Assembly: GCF_014647195.1 (NCBI RefSeq)
Contig: NZ_BMOS01000001.1
Location: forward strand, 54,458 to 118,457
DNA length: 64,000 bases
Direction of reading: 5' to 3'
From: Oceanobacillus indicireducens
Lineage (GTDB): Bacteria; Bacillota; Bacilli; Bacillales; Amphibacillaceae
In this document: piece after piece, positions 17,758-26,750 of the stretch
Layout: every line of letters starts with the position of its first letter
How positions within the stretch are numbered: the stretch's first letter is position 1
Notes under the pieces: generated by a model
Told to the model about the DNA's origin: nothing
What the model saw: only the letters and a program-made list of their open reading frames with translations
Databases searched by the model: none
Translations under genes and position numbers: made by a program

Positions 17758-17784
17758 TATGCTATAGTTTGCAAAGTTAAAATC

Positions 17785-18387
17785 TTAACGTGAGTAGAAC
17801 TCAACGATAAGAGATTCGTTAATCTCTGCTGGAAGCTCAGAGCGCTCTGGGTAACGAGTGTATGAACCTTCCATGTTGTCTGCGTTGAATGTTGTGTACT
17901 CTGGTACGAAGCTGTTCACTTCGATTGCTTCTTTCACGATGTCAAGATCTTTTGAACGTTCGCGTAAGCCGATTGTTTGACCAGGAGTAACAGTGTAAGA
18001 TGGAATATCTACACGACGGCCATCAACTAGAACGTGACCATGGTTTACAAGCTGACGAGCTTGTTTGCGTGTACGAGCAAGACCTAAGCGGTAAACAAGG
18101 TTATCAAGACGAGATTCAAGTAAAATCATGAAGTTCTCACCATGAATCCCTTTCATTTTACCTGCTTTATTGAATAGGTTACGGAATTGACGCTCGTTTA
18201 ATCCGTACATATAACGTAATTTTTGCTTCTCTTGAAGCTGTAATCCATATTCAGAAAGCTTTTTTCTTTGGTTTGGACCATGTTGTCCAGGAGCGTAAGG
18301 GCGCTTATCTAATTCCTTACCTGTTCCAGTTAATGAAATGCCAAAACGACGAGACTTTTTCCATACAGGACCTGTATAGCGTGCCAT
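17785..18387 (-). CDS. rpsD: Small ribosomal subunit protein uS4
   Basis: Primary 16S rRNA-binding protein that starts assembly of the 30S body; 200 residues, the normal Bacillus length. The start [16 protein letters not shown] and the S4 RNA-binding domain [20 protein letters not shown] are diagnostic. ATG 18387 follows GGAGGAAA; the frame is open upstream only because the leader lacks stops. Transcribed alone from its own promoter with a regulatory leader. Confidence 0.98.
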   Translation of the reverse strand: MARYTGPVWKKSRRFGISLTGTGKELDKRPYAPGQHGPNQRKKLSEYGLQLQEKQKLRYMYGLNERQFRNLFNKAGKMKGIHGENFMILLESRLDNLVYRLGLARTRKQARQLVNHGHVLVDGRRVDIPSYTVTPGQTIGLRERSKDLDIVKEAIEVNSFVPEYTTFNADNMEGSYTRYPERSELPAEINESLIVEFYSR

Positions 18388-18572
18388 AGACATTTCCTCC
18401 TTCGATTTTATTTTTGTATAAAAATAAATCACCACGTCAATTACACTGGCTAGTTTGTTTTTCTTGTACCATCGCTCCAGCAGCAGAGAGTTACACGATA
18501 CACCCTTATTTCTGCATAAGGAACAAACTAGTGGCAATGCACTGAGCGCAAAGGCTACCTTAAATTTACACA
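18388..18572 (-). promoter_or_regulatory. rpsD leader RNA (S4 autoregulation)
   Basis: A leader of about 185 bases between the promoter and ATG. CTAGTTTGTT on one side and AACAAACTAG on the other (plus coordinates 18450-18459 and 18522-18531) can pair over a distance, enclosing smaller hairpins. B. subtilis rpsD is translationally controlled by S4 binding to its leader; the same is inferred here from position and pairing. Confidence 0.6.
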
Positions 18573-18578
18573 AGTTAT

Positions 18579-18607
18579 ATTATATAAGTTATTAGCGGGG
18601 AAGTCAA
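18579..18607 (-). promoter_or_regulatory. rpsD promoter
   Basis: On the minus strand: TTGACT (18607-18602), 17 bases, TATAAT (18584-18579). Near-consensus SigA promoter. Confidence 0.85.
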
Positions 18608-18839
18608 TTAGAAATATAAATAATCTATTGTTGATTAGTAGTTTCCGTACATTTTCATTTTAGACGTCTAAAAAGAATGGTGTTTAGAATGAATAAAGCA
18701 ACTTTACATAGAAAAACAGGAACTAGCTCATGTGTGATATATATTAAAGACAGCAATACATTCTAGCGATTTAAAATAGGTTGACGGATATACATCATAA
18801 AAAATGAGCAGTGCCTAGAAAAAGATACTCGTTTTTTGC
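18608..18839. other. Spacer between rpsD promoter and ytsP
   Basis: No convincing gene. A perfect 16-bp palindrome TTTTAGACGTCTAAAA sits at 18658-18673. AAAAAATGAG...CTCGTTTTTT at 18801-18838 is a hairpin with A/T runs on both sides and probably terminates ytsP on the minus strand. A 25-codon frame at about 18690-18766 has no ribosome site. Confidence 0.5.
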
Positions 18840-19319
18840 TTAGAGATAAGCGATCAATGCCTCAACATACTTCTCAAGATAATGTTTATCGGTTTCGTCA
18901 AAGCGGTCTTTAATTGGGCTATCGATGTCCAGGACACCATATATTTCTCCGTTTCGTAAAATCGGAACAACGATCTCAGAATTACTCGCTGTGTCGCAAG
19001 CAATATGTCCAGGGAATGCATGGACGTCTGCAACGAGTTGGGTTTCTTTCTCCTTGATCGCCGTGCCACAAACTCCTTTACCATATGGAATTCGTACACA
19101 AGCCGGCAATCCTTGGAATGGTCCTAGTACGAGTTCATCGTTCTTCCAAAGGTAGAATCCGACCCAGTTCACTTGATCTAGAAACTGATTCAATAAGCTC
19201 GAGGCATTAGCAAGCAGCGCAGTCTCGTCTTTCTCATCCTCAGATAGTGCTTGAAGCTGTTTGATTAATAATTCATATGCTTTTATTCGATCTGAATAAG
19301 TAAGTTGTTCAAACATCAT
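18840..19319 (-). CDS. ytsP: Free methionine-(R)-sulfoxide reductase, GAF domain (YtsP-like)
   Basis: Cytoplasmic enzyme reducing free Met-R-sulfoxide; 159 residues forming one GAF domain. The catalytic cysteines are in CVRIPYGKGVCG and ACDTASNSEIVVP, and NWVGFYL and GVLDIDSP are family motifs. ATG 19319 follows AGGGGGA. Divergent from refZ, the same pairing as ytsP/yttP in B. subtilis. Confidence 0.9.
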   Translation of the reverse strand: MMFEQLTYSDRIKAYELLIKQLQALSEDEKDETALLANASSLLNQFLDQVNWVGFYLWKNDELVLGPFQGLPACVRIPYGKGVCGTAIKEKETQLVADVHAFPGHIACDTASNSEIVVPILRNGEIYGVLDIDSPIKDRFDETDKHYLEKYVEALIAYL

Positions 19320-19504
19320 AATCCCCCTCAATTTCTCGTTATTCTATTTGCCGATTGAATGGACTTGAGCTTTGCACTTCATTTCCAGTAAGATAGATGT
19401 ATGTAACTATCAGTAGGTTTCGACATGGATGAAATTCCTGTCGAACAAAAGTTGCAGGATTTCCAGCAAGTTTGTCGTATTGGATAGGTAAGGAGCTGAG
19501 TATA

Positions 19505-20110
19505 TTGAAGAAAAATCTATCCAAACAAAAAGTAATCCATGCTGCTTCCTCCCTGTTTTTTCAAAAAGGCTTCCATGGCACGTCAGTGAGAGACATTGCC
19601 CAAAAAGCAAAAGTGAATGTATCTTCCGTCAGTTACTATTTTAACGGGAAACAAGGTTTGCTTGAATATGCCGTTACAAAATATTATGAAGAGTATCTGA
19701 AAACAATAGAGGCTACACTGGAAGCAGCGGAGAATTGGTCTGCTATCGATCGGCTAAACGAATTGATTTTCACAATTATACAATATAAACAGTCGAAACT
19801 TCAATTGACTTGTTTTATTCAGCGTGAACTAACTCTTGATTCAGTGTTCGTGCGGGAAATGGTAATCACCTATCTAGCGAAAGAAAACTTTCATATTCGT
19901 ACGGCGTTTTATAATGTTCTAGCGGGAAAGAAATTGCCGGGGGATGAGAAGGATTATTTGCTCATGCAGCTGAAAGGGATGTTGATTACGCCATATATTT
20001 TACACAATGAATGGAAAGACCGGGTAATCGGTGACTATTCGCATGAAGTTTTTGTCAATAAATACGTAAAAACCATTCAAAACTGGCTAAAATTTATTGT
20101 CGAAAACTAG
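19505..20110 (+). CDS. refZ: TetR-family regulator RefZ
   Basis: 201 residues. The N-terminal TetR HTH is VIHAASSLFFQKGFHGTSVR followed by DIAQKAKVNVSSVSYYF. In B. subtilis RefZ (YttP) binds motifs around oriC and influences FtsZ position during sporulation. The start is TTG 19505 with AAGGAG upstream; an upstream frame lacks a ribosome site. Identity rests on the sequence pattern and on the neighbours ytsP and ezrA. Confidence 0.88.
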   Translation: MKKNLSKQKVIHAASSLFFQKGFHGTSVRDIAQKAKVNVSSVSYYFNGKQGLLEYAVTKYYEEYLKTIEATLEAAENWSAIDRLNELIFTIIQYKQSKLQLTCFIQRELTLDSVFVREMVITYLAKENFHIRTAFYNVLAGKKLPGDEKDYLLMQLKGMLITPYILHNEWKDRVIGDYSHEVFVNKYVKTIQNWLKFIVEN

Positions 20111-20246
20111 GATTTGACAGACAAATTTCACGGGGAATAATAAAAATTAGACAAAATTTTCTTTTTCTTAGCCAAAGTGACTGATTACATGCTATATTAA
20201 TACTATACCATAACAGATTTAATGAAATATATTTAAATACATGTTA

Positions 20247-20452
20247 GAGGTTGTTCAAAAGTCGGTAAAAATGACACATCAAACTTCTGCGTTGGTTCGC
20301 TTTTCCGCTCCTATGTACCCATCGATGTACATTCCGGTGCGGAGAGCTTCGCCGCATTTGAAGTCTTGCGCACAGGAAGTGCTCATGTCGGCGTTGTGAT
20401 ACGAATCGCGAATTTAGCCGACCTCGGTCCTTTTTATCCTCCTTTTTGAACA
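20247..20452. repeat. Intergenic repeat with TTGTTCAAAA / TTTTTGAACA ends
   Basis: The 206-bp element begins GAGGTTGTTCAAAAGTCGG and ends CCTTTTTGAACA, partly inverted. This end type is common in Bacillaceae intergenic repeats. The interior (CTATGTACCCATCGATGTAC and GCGGAGAGC) is structured and not coding. It separates refZ from ezrA. Confidence 0.6.
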
Positions 20453-20505
20453 CATACTGTTACTTGTATAAATCCTCTTGTTGAAATGGGGCTAGGAGGT
20501 ACGCT

Positions 20506-22200
20506 ATGGAATTATTCATTGGAATTATTTTGGCAATTATTGTGTTAATCGTCATCGGTTTAATATTACGGAAACGCGTGTACGATCAGGTGGATCGCTT
20601 GGAAGCGTGGAAGTTAGATATTATGGCGAGAAATGTAGCCGGTGAACTCAGTAAAATTAAAAATCTCACTTTATCCGGTGAGACACAAGAGAAATTTGAA
20701 GCTTGGAAGGAACGCTGGGATTATATCGTAGGTAAAGAACTTGCTGATATTGAAGAACACTTGCTGGATGCAGAAGATGCAGCGGATAAGTTCCGAATTT
20801 CTAAAGCGAAGAAAGTGTTAAAGGAAACAGAAGAAATCCTTCAATCGATTGAGGGAAGTATCGACAATATCTTATCTGAACTTGAGGAATTACTCGAATC
20901 CGAGAAGTCGAGCAGAATGGAAGTAGAAGAAGTCGAGCCGGCAATTCGTGAATTGCGCAGGCAAATATCACAAAACCGCTACCAATATGCAAAAGCGGAT
21001 CGGTATTTCGATGCAGAGCTGGACAAACTGGAAGCAGCTTTAGAGAATTTTCATGAAGAAAGTGCTGCCGGTAACTATATGGAAGCGAAAAGAATCGTCG
21101 ATGAGTTGAAAGTCGAGTTAAAAGAACTGGATGAGAAGATCCACGCATTTCCTGAAGTGTATAAGAAAGCGAAGCACGAACTTTCTTCTCAACTGGATCA
21201 ACTGCTTTCCGGTATGAAAGAAATGAAACAAGATGGTTTTTATATCGAACATCTTGATTTTGAAAAAGAAATACGTACATATCAGCAACGAATTATCGAT
21301 GTGATGACAACGCTTGAAGAAGGTAATCTAGAGGAAGGTACAAAGGTTCTCGATGAAATGGAAGAAAGAATCTCTGAAATGTATGAATTGCTTGAGGAAG
21401 AGGCTTTGGCGAAGAACTATCTGGACCAAAATGTTCCCTCTTACAAAGAGGCAATCATGACACTACATACATCCTTCACAGAAACAAAGGCAGAAGTAGA
21501 GGAGCTAAAGAAAGCTTATTATGTAGAAGACGAAGAACTGGAAAAATTCCTTGCAGTTGATAAGAAAACACAAGCTTTAAATAACGAATTGACAGAAGTG
21601 TTGGCAGGTCTTGAGGCGAATGATGTTGCACATAGTGAATTGCGCGGTAGAGTTGAAGCGGCCTTGGGGCAGATTGATGACTTGAAGGAAAAGCATGATA
21701 CATTTAAAGAAGCGATTCAGACATTAAGGAAAGATGAGCTGCTGGCAAAAGATAAGTTGGCGGAAATGTATGGACAGATTAAAGAATTGCACCGCCGCTT
21801 GCGTAAAAGTAATATCCCGGGAGTGCCAACCTTTATCTGGACGAGCTTAGAAGAAACACAACAGAGAAATAAAAAAGTATTAGAGGCGCTGGAACAACAT
21901 CCATTAGATACAGGTGCGGTCCACCGCTCATTGTTAGAAGCGGAGAGTGCAATCGAACAAGCTAAAGAAAAAATCGATATGATGCTTGATCAGGCTTATT
22001 TAACAGAGCGTGTGATTCAATATGCGAACCGTTACCGGAGTAAAAATCCAATGCTTGCTGCTGAATTAGTAGAGGCGGAGCGATTATTCCGCGCATATGA
22101 ATATGAGCTTGCTTTAGAAAAGGCGGCAAAAGCGATTGAACAAGTTGAACCAGGTGCCTTAAAACGCATTGAAGAAACCCAACTAGTTGTGAATGATTAA
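20506..22200 (+). CDS. ezrA: Septation ring formation regulator EzrA
   Basis: Membrane-anchored negative regulator of FtsZ ring formation; 564 residues. One N-terminal membrane helix (residues 3-22, FIGIILAIIVLIVIGLIL) is followed by spectrin-like coiled-coil repeats to the end, very rich in Glu, Lys and Leu. The conserved opening RVYDQVDRLEAWK and the RNVAGELSKIKNLTLSGET segment identify EzrA. ATG 20506 follows TAGGAGGT. A strong terminator follows. Confidence 0.97.
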   Translation: MELFIGIILAIIVLIVIGLILRKRVYDQVDRLEAWKLDIMARNVAGELSKIKNLTLSGETQEKFEAWKERWDYIVGKELADIEEHLLDAEDAADKFRISKAKKVLKETEEILQSIEGSIDNILSELEELLESEKSSRMEVEEVEPAIRELRRQISQNRYQYAKADRYFDAELDKLEAALENFHEESAAGNYMEAKRIVDELKVELKELDEKIHAFPEVYKKAKHELSSQLDQLLSGMKEMKQDGFYIEHLDFEKEIRTYQQRIIDVMTTLEEGNLEEGTKVLDEMEERISEMYELLEEEALAKNYLDQNVPSYKEAIMTLHTSFTETKAEVEELKKAYYVEDEELEKFLAVDKKTQALNNELTEVLAGLEANDVAHSELRGRVEAALGQIDDLKEKHDTFKEAIQTLRKDELLAKDKLAEMYGQIKELHRRLRKSNIPGVPTFIWTSLEETQQRNKKVLEALEQHPLDTGAVHRSLLEAESAIEQAKEKIDMMLDQAYLTERVIQYANRYRSKNPMLAAELVEAERLFRAYEYELALEKAAKAIEQVEPGALKRIEETQLVVND

Positions 22201-22207
22201 TATAAGC

Positions 22208-22248
22208 AAAAAGGCTGTATAAAAAGGATCTCCTTTTATACAGCCTTT
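22208..22248 (+). terminator. ezrA terminator
   Basis: AAAGGCTGTATAAAA pairs with TTTTATACAGCCTTT. Confidence 0.9.
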
Positions 22249-22371
22249 CATTATGTAAAAGAATCATCCGCAAGAATCCACAAACCTAATATATATCCCC
22301 ATCTCGAACTTAAATGAACTACTTATTGCTTTCATTCAGCGTAAGTGTGTGCAACTTACTTCTGGGGGTCC

Positions 22372-22490
22372 GCAGTCCAGACACCTCTCGCTTTCCGCAG
22401 GCGGCTGGTGAGCCTCCTCGTACGCTTTGCGTACTGCGGGGTCTCACCTATGCCTATCCTCCTGCAGGAGTCTCGAGGTGTCTGGACTGC
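22372..22490. repeat. Palindromic repeat, core family (copy at 22.4 kb)
   Basis: Arms GCAGTCCAGACACCTC (22372-22387) and its exact complement (22475-22490) enclose the core CGCTTTCCGCAGGCGGCTGG and CCTCCTGCAGGAGTCTCG, with a GTACGC/GCGTAC mini-hairpin at the centre. Nearly the same as the copy at 63.8 kb. Confidence 0.85.
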
Positions 22491-22590
22491 TCCGAGGGGA
22501 AAAGCCAAATTTGGAACACTATTTATTAATTTAGGAATAGAACTCTCATCATGATGGGAAAATTTCCAATAATAATAACGCTCTCTACCA

Positions 22591-22715
22591 GTTCAGTTGC
22601 CCGGTGGACGGTGACTCCTGCGGGAATAGCACGAGTCTGGAGACCCCGCAGGGCGGTAGCCCGAGGAGGCTCCAGCTGTGCCCGCGGAAAGCATCCGTCC
22701 ACCGGGCAACTGAAC
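22591..22715. repeat. Palindromic repeat, inverted core (copy at 22.6 kb)
   Basis: A perfect 21-bp inverted repeat (22591-22611 / 22695-22715, beginning GTTCAGTTGCCCGG) encloses a reverse-oriented version of the same core (GTGACTCCTGCGGG ... CCCGCGGAAAGC). This copy and the previous one are bracketed by a 16-bp inverted repeat, 22329-22344 (CTTTCATTCAGCGTAA) and 22754-22769. Confidence 0.85.
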
Positions 22716-22854
22716 GGCGATTAGAGATCTAGCCAAGAGAACATGCTAAACGTTTACGCTGAATGAAAGTGATTAATTGCTATAAGCGTTATGGACTGTG
22801 GGTTTTCTAAAATTCGTAACGGTATATTCCGATTGTGGATTGGGGAGGGTTTCT

Positions 22855-22974
22855 TTGAATTATCAAGCAAAGGGCTTGTTTTTTAAGACTGAATGCAGTA
22901 AGATTCTTAAGGAATTATTTGGCGTAAATCTAAATCAATATAGAATAAATAATAAGGAAGGGAGGAGTTTTTGA
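22855..22974 (+). CDS. Small ORF translationally coupled to cysteine desulfurase gene
   Basis: A 39-codon frame from TTG 22855, which follows GGGGAGGG at good spacing. It encodes MNYQAKGLFFKTECSKILK and a basic tail. Its TGA overlaps the nifZ ATG (TGATG), a classic coupling arrangement. No family recognised. It could be a leader peptide or a real small protein; the good ribosome site and the overlap favour translation. Confidence 0.45.
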   Translation: MNYQAKGLFFKTECSKILKELFGVNLNQYRINNKEGRSF

Positions 22975-24113
22975 TGATTTATTTGGATAATAGCGCGACA
23001 ACAATCCCAGATCCCTCCGTTGTCGAAAGCTACCAAAAAGCATCAGAGAAATTTTTTGCAAATCCATCATCAGTCCATCAACTCGGAGGTGCAACAGAAA
23101 AACTTCTACAGACAGCAAAACAGCAAGCAGCATCATTCCTGCAAGTTGATGCAAATGAGATTATTTTCACATCAGGTGGAACGGAGGGGAATAATATTGC
23201 GATTAAAGGCATTGCCTTAGAACATCAAAATCGCGGAAAACATATTATCACTACAGCGGTCGAACACCCATCTGTTGACGAGGCTTGTCAAAGTCTTGAA
23301 ACCCTAGGTTTTGAAGTAACGGTTCTCCCAGTGGATGAGAAAGGGCTGGTCGACGTAAGAGATGTGAAAGAAGCGATTCGAGAGGATACGATTCTTGTAA
23401 GTATTATGCATGTGAATAATGAACTCGGTACCATCCAACCGATTGAGAAAATAGGAAAATTATTAAGCAATTATCCTAAATTATATTTCCATGTCGATGC
23501 GGTTCAAAGTCTTGGGAAAGTTCCGCTCGATATTCAGAAAGCCCAAATTGACCTTTGCAGTTTTTCCGGGCATAAAATCCACGGTCTAAAAGGGACGGGG
23601 ATCCTATTTGTAAGGAAGCAAGTCTCGCTTTTCCCGCTTTTCCATGGAGGAGGACAAGAGAACGGCCTTCGCTCCGGAACCGAGAACGTCGCTGGGGGTG
23701 TATCGATGGTTCGAGCATTACGCTTGATAAAGGAAAAGCAGCAAAATCAAACGAACCATCTACAAGCGATGCATGACTATTTATGGAATGAGCTAGAAAG
23801 TATAGAGGGTGTCCAGATCAATAGTCCTCATAACGGAGCGCCACATATTCTTAACCTGTCCGTACCGGGGATTAAACCGGAAGTGATTATTCATATGCTT
23901 GGTGAAAAGGAGATTTATATCTCTACAAAATCAGCTTGTTCCTCAAAAGAGAAAGATGAGAGTAAAGTTCTTGCTGCTTGCGGGTTACCGAGAGAGATCA
24001 CAATTTCTGGATTACGGATCAGCTTGTCCTATAACAATACCCAGGAAGAAATGGAACGTTTTGTTGCTTCACTAAAAGAAGCAATCCATCAATTTAAGGA
24101 AGTTTTGAGGTAG
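22974..24113 (+). CDS. nifZ: Cysteine desulfurase (NifZ/IscS-like)
   Basis: PLP enzyme taking sulfur from cysteine and passing it to ThiI for 4-thiouridine in tRNA; 379 residues. YLDNSATT at the start, TSGGTEGNN, the PLP Lys in FSGHKIHG (about residue 204) and the loop Cys in KSACSSK (about 325) are all present. ATG 22974 has GGAGGAG upstream. thiI begins 6 bases after its stop, so they form one operon as in B. subtilis. Confidence 0.94.
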   Translation: MIYLDNSATTIPDPSVVESYQKASEKFFANPSSVHQLGGATEKLLQTAKQQAASFLQVDANEIIFTSGGTEGNNIAIKGIALEHQNRGKHIITTAVEHPSVDEACQSLETLGFEVTVLPVDEKGLVDVRDVKEAIREDTILVSIMHVNNELGTIQPIEKIGKLLSNYPKLYFHVDAVQSLGKVPLDIQKAQIDLCSFSGHKIHGLKGTGILFVRKQVSLFPLFHGGGQENGLRSGTENVAGGVSMVRALRLIKEKQQNQTNHLQAMHDYLWNELESIEGVQINSPHNGAPHILNLSVPGIKPEVIIHMLGEKEIYISTKSACSSKEKDESKVLAACGLPREITISGLRISLSYNNTQEEMERFVASLKEAIHQFKEVLR

Positions 24114-24119
24114 ATTACA

Positions 24120-25316
24120 ATGCAATATGATCATATATTAATACGTTACGGAGAAATGGCATTAAAAGGAAAGAACATTCGGAGCTTTATTCAAGCACTT
24201 CAAGAAAACCTTCAAGTCAAACTGAAAGATTTCCCTAATGCAAAAGTAAAACGAACACAAGGTAGAATGTTTGTCCTCCTAAATGGCCATGAGCCAGAAC
24301 CGATTATCGAGATTTGCAAAAAAGTATTTGGAATTCATAGCTTATCGCTTGCTCTTAAAGTGGAGAATGATGTGGAGCAGATTAAAGAAGCGGCGCTTGA
24401 AGCATTGAAGAAAGCGGACGCTCGTACATTTAAAGTAGCAGCAAAACGAGTGGATAAAAATTTCCCGCATGGTTCTTTAGAAATGAATCAGATAGTAGGC
24501 AGCCATCTGTTAGTGAATACAGAAGGTTATACCGTTGATGTTCACGAACCGGATGTGGAGATAAAGGTTGAAATACGTGAGGAAGCGACATACATTACAT
24601 CGGAAAATATTTCCGGAGCTGGTGGATTGCCTGTAGGAACTGCAGGGAAATCGCTGCTGCTGCTCTCAGGGGGAATTGATAGTCCCGTTGCAGGATATCT
24701 CGCTATGAAGCGTGGTGTTCAACTTGAAGCCATCCATTTCCATTCACCTCCCTATACGAGTGAACGAGCAAGACAAAAAGTGCTTGACCTTACGAAGAAG
24801 TTAGTTGGTTACGGGAAGTCGATCAAGGTCCATATCGTACCATTTACAAAATTACAACAGGAAATTTTCCGTGAAATGCCGGATAGCTATGCGATGACGA
24901 TCATGCGCCGGATGATGTTCCGAATAGCGGAAGCAGTTTGTGAACAAGAAAATATTTTATCCCTCACGACAGGGGAGAATCTTGGACAAGTTGCGAGTCA
25001 AACAATGGAGAGCATGCATGCAATTAATGAAGTAACCAATTATCCAGTTATCCGTCCATTGATTGCGATGGATAAAGCAGAAGTCGTGGACATATCAAAA
25101 GAGATTGATACCTATGAGATTTCAATTCTTCCGTATGAAGATTGCTGTACAATTTTTGTTCCGAAATCACCAAAGACGAGACCTCGCCGTGATAAAATTA
25201 ATGCACTGGAAGCACGCCATGATTTCGGTCCGTCCATTGAAGAAGCAATTGCAGGCATTGAAACGATCCATATTACTGCAAAAAGTGAAGATACAGAGTT
25301 TGAAGATTTATTATAA
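24120..25316 (+). CDS. thiI: tRNA 4-thiouridine synthase ThiI
   Basis: Adds sulfur to U8 of tRNA; 398 residues. N-terminal ferredoxin-like and THUMP domains (1-165), then a PP-loop ATPase with LSGGIDSPVAGYLAMKRG (about 185). The protein ends after the AANH domain without a rhodanese domain, the usual Bacillus form in which the partner cysteine desulfurase delivers sulfur. The start MQYDHILIRYGE is typical. Follows nifZ by 6 bases. Confidence 0.96.
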   Translation: MQYDHILIRYGEMALKGKNIRSFIQALQENLQVKLKDFPNAKVKRTQGRMFVLLNGHEPEPIIEICKKVFGIHSLSLALKVENDVEQIKEAALEALKKADARTFKVAAKRVDKNFPHGSLEMNQIVGSHLLVNTEGYTVDVHEPDVEIKVEIREEATYITSENISGAGGLPVGTAGKSLLLLSGGIDSPVAGYLAMKRGVQLEAIHFHSPPYTSERARQKVLDLTKKLVGYGKSIKVHIVPFTKLQQEIFREMPDSYAMTIMRRMMFRIAEAVCEQENILSLTTGENLGQVASQTMESMHAINEVTNYPVIRPLIAMDKAEVVDISKEIDTYEISILPYEDCCTIFVPKSPKTRPRRDKINALEARHDFGPSIEEAIAGIETIHITAKSEDTEFEDLL

Positions 25317-25524
25317 TGCAATTTTGTAAGCCTGAAATAGCTAGGCATACCTTTGTAGAAATTTAAGAGAAACTAAGCATTGCTATCATTTTAGGGTAGG
25401 TGCGGCTTCCGTCTGGACTGTTCTGAGGGAAGAACTAGGGCATTTACCAGGAACTGTTAATTTTAGTTGTGTATGATAATTCTCCAAGTAACACAATCTA
25501 TAGTTACCAAGGAGGTGAGCTAAC

Positions 25525-25719
25525 ATGGCTAACAATAATTCAAATCAATTAGTAGTCCCTGGTGCACAACAAGCGTTAGATCAAATGAAATTTGAAATTG
25601 CTCAGGAGTTTGGTGTTTCACTTGGTGCAGACACGACTTCCCGTGCTAACGGTTCAGTTGGAGGCGAAATTACAAAACGTCTTGTAACAATAGCACAGCA
25701 GCAATTTGGCGGTCAATAA
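25525..25719 (+). CDS. sspA: Alpha/beta-type small acid-soluble spore protein
   Basis: Spore DNA-protecting protein of 64 residues. It carries both family signatures, with [10 protein letters not shown] containing the GPR protease cut site, and [12 protein letters not shown] near the end. ATG 25525 follows AAGGAGGTGAG, an almost perfect ribosome site. Expected to be made in the forespore under SigG; I did not find a clear SigG promoter by eye. The preceding 200 bp includes a decayed scrap of the palindromic repeat (CCGTCTGGACTGTTC, about 25409). Confidence 0.97.
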   Translation: MANNNSNQLVVPGAQQALDQMKFEIAQEFGVSLGADTTSRANGSVGGEITKRLVTIAQQQFGGQ

Positions 25720-25757
25720 TTATATAGTTACGTGAAAAACAAAGCCTGTAAAAAGGC

Positions 25758-25793
25758 AAAAACAGGACGCAACTTGCATGCGTCCTGTTTTTA
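25758..25793. terminator. Terminator between sspA and NAD kinase gene
   Basis: AAAACAGGACGCA pairs with TGCGTCCTGTTTT; A-run and T-run on either side, so it can serve both converging genes. Confidence 0.9.
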
Positions 25794-25805
25794 TTAACGA
25801 TAAGA

Positions 25806-26606
25806 TTACAAGAATGTCCGTCTTACCCGGTCCCAGAAGGAATTATTTTTTAACTTCACCGTTTTGATGACCGTTTCGTCCATGTCAACTTCGAGTGAAG
25901 AAATTTTCGTTATTGGATGTGCTTCATTATCTAGACTAATAATCGGATGGTCATTGCCGGTTGGCTGAACATTTAGGGTTAGCTTCCGGTCTTTACTTAG
26001 AACAAAGGAAGAGCCTAGTGTACGATATTGATTATTATTTAACGAAGCAACTTCTGAGACTTGATAACTTGCAATGAGTGGATCAATAACTGCACCATAG
26101 GCAGATTTATTATATCCCGTACTTCCGGTCGGCGTAGAGACGATTAGTCCATCCCCACGGAATGTCTCAAAATATACATCATCAATCAAAACATCAATGA
26201 CAATCGTTTTAACAATTGTGGAACGGATACTTACTTCGTTCAAACAATGATACTCCGTTCCATCATTGATTCGTGCTTTAATTACTGGAAATCTGCGCAC
26301 TTCCAATTCTTCATGCATCAAACTATGTAGCATTTCATCGAAATTATCGAGGTCAAAATCACAATATAGGCCAGATTCCCCGGTCCGCGTAATTCCGACA
26401 TAGATAGCATCCTGGCGGAAACCGCTTTTTCTTACAGCTTGGAGAAAAGTGCCATCACCACCGACACTTACAATAATACTTGCGTTATTCGGGTGACTTG
26501 CAATCTCAAAGCCATTATCCTCGGCAATCTTTCCTAATGCATCTACTTTTGCATCTGTTTCGTCGTCTTTTAAATAGAAAAAATATAATTGATTTCGTTG
26601 CACCAA
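25806..26606 (-). CDS. nadK: NAD kinase
   Basis: Makes NADP from NAD; 266 residues. GGDGTFLQAV, the NE region (CLNEVSIRS) and STPTGSTGYNKSAYG are the kinase signatures. I place the start at TTG 26606, which follows GGGAGGCG; an ATG at 26633 would put that site inside the gene. The product then starts MVQRNQLYFFY and has the length of B. subtilis YtdI (NadK2). Convergent with sspA. Confidence 0.93.
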   Translation of the reverse strand: MVQRNQLYFFYLKDDETDAKVDALGKIAEDNGFEIASHPNNASIIVSVGGDGTFLQAVRKSGFRQDAIYVGITRTGESGLYCDFDLDNFDEMLHSLMHEELEVRRFPVIKARINDGTEYHCLNEVSIRSTIVKTIVIDVLIDDVYFETFRGDGLIVSTPTGSTGYNKSAYGAVIDPLIASYQVSEVASLNNNQYRTLGSSFVLSKDRKLTLNVQPTGNDHPIISLDNEAHPITKISSLEVDMDETVIKTVKLKNNSFWDRVRRTFL

Positions 26607-26750
26607 TGTTTGCGCCTCCCGTTCTATCTTCATAATTTTATAATATCATCAGGCAATCGTATAATCCAATTATATTCCGAATGATGATTAAAAAAATAAT
26701 AATCGAACAAGCTAAGAGTAATCACTGGAAAAGAAAAAGGAAGCATCCTT

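Noticed and set aside
17785..18573. 262-residue version of S4
   Set aside because: S4 is 200 residues and starts MARYTGP; the extension is the untranslated leader.
22314..22554. Open frames across the palindromic repeat
   Set aside because: They follow the GC-rich repeat core, and the same core occurs in other orientation and frame elsewhere.
25390..25440. Further full copy of the palindromic repeat
   Set aside because: Only a short decayed fragment (GTCTGGACTGTTC) without paired arms.
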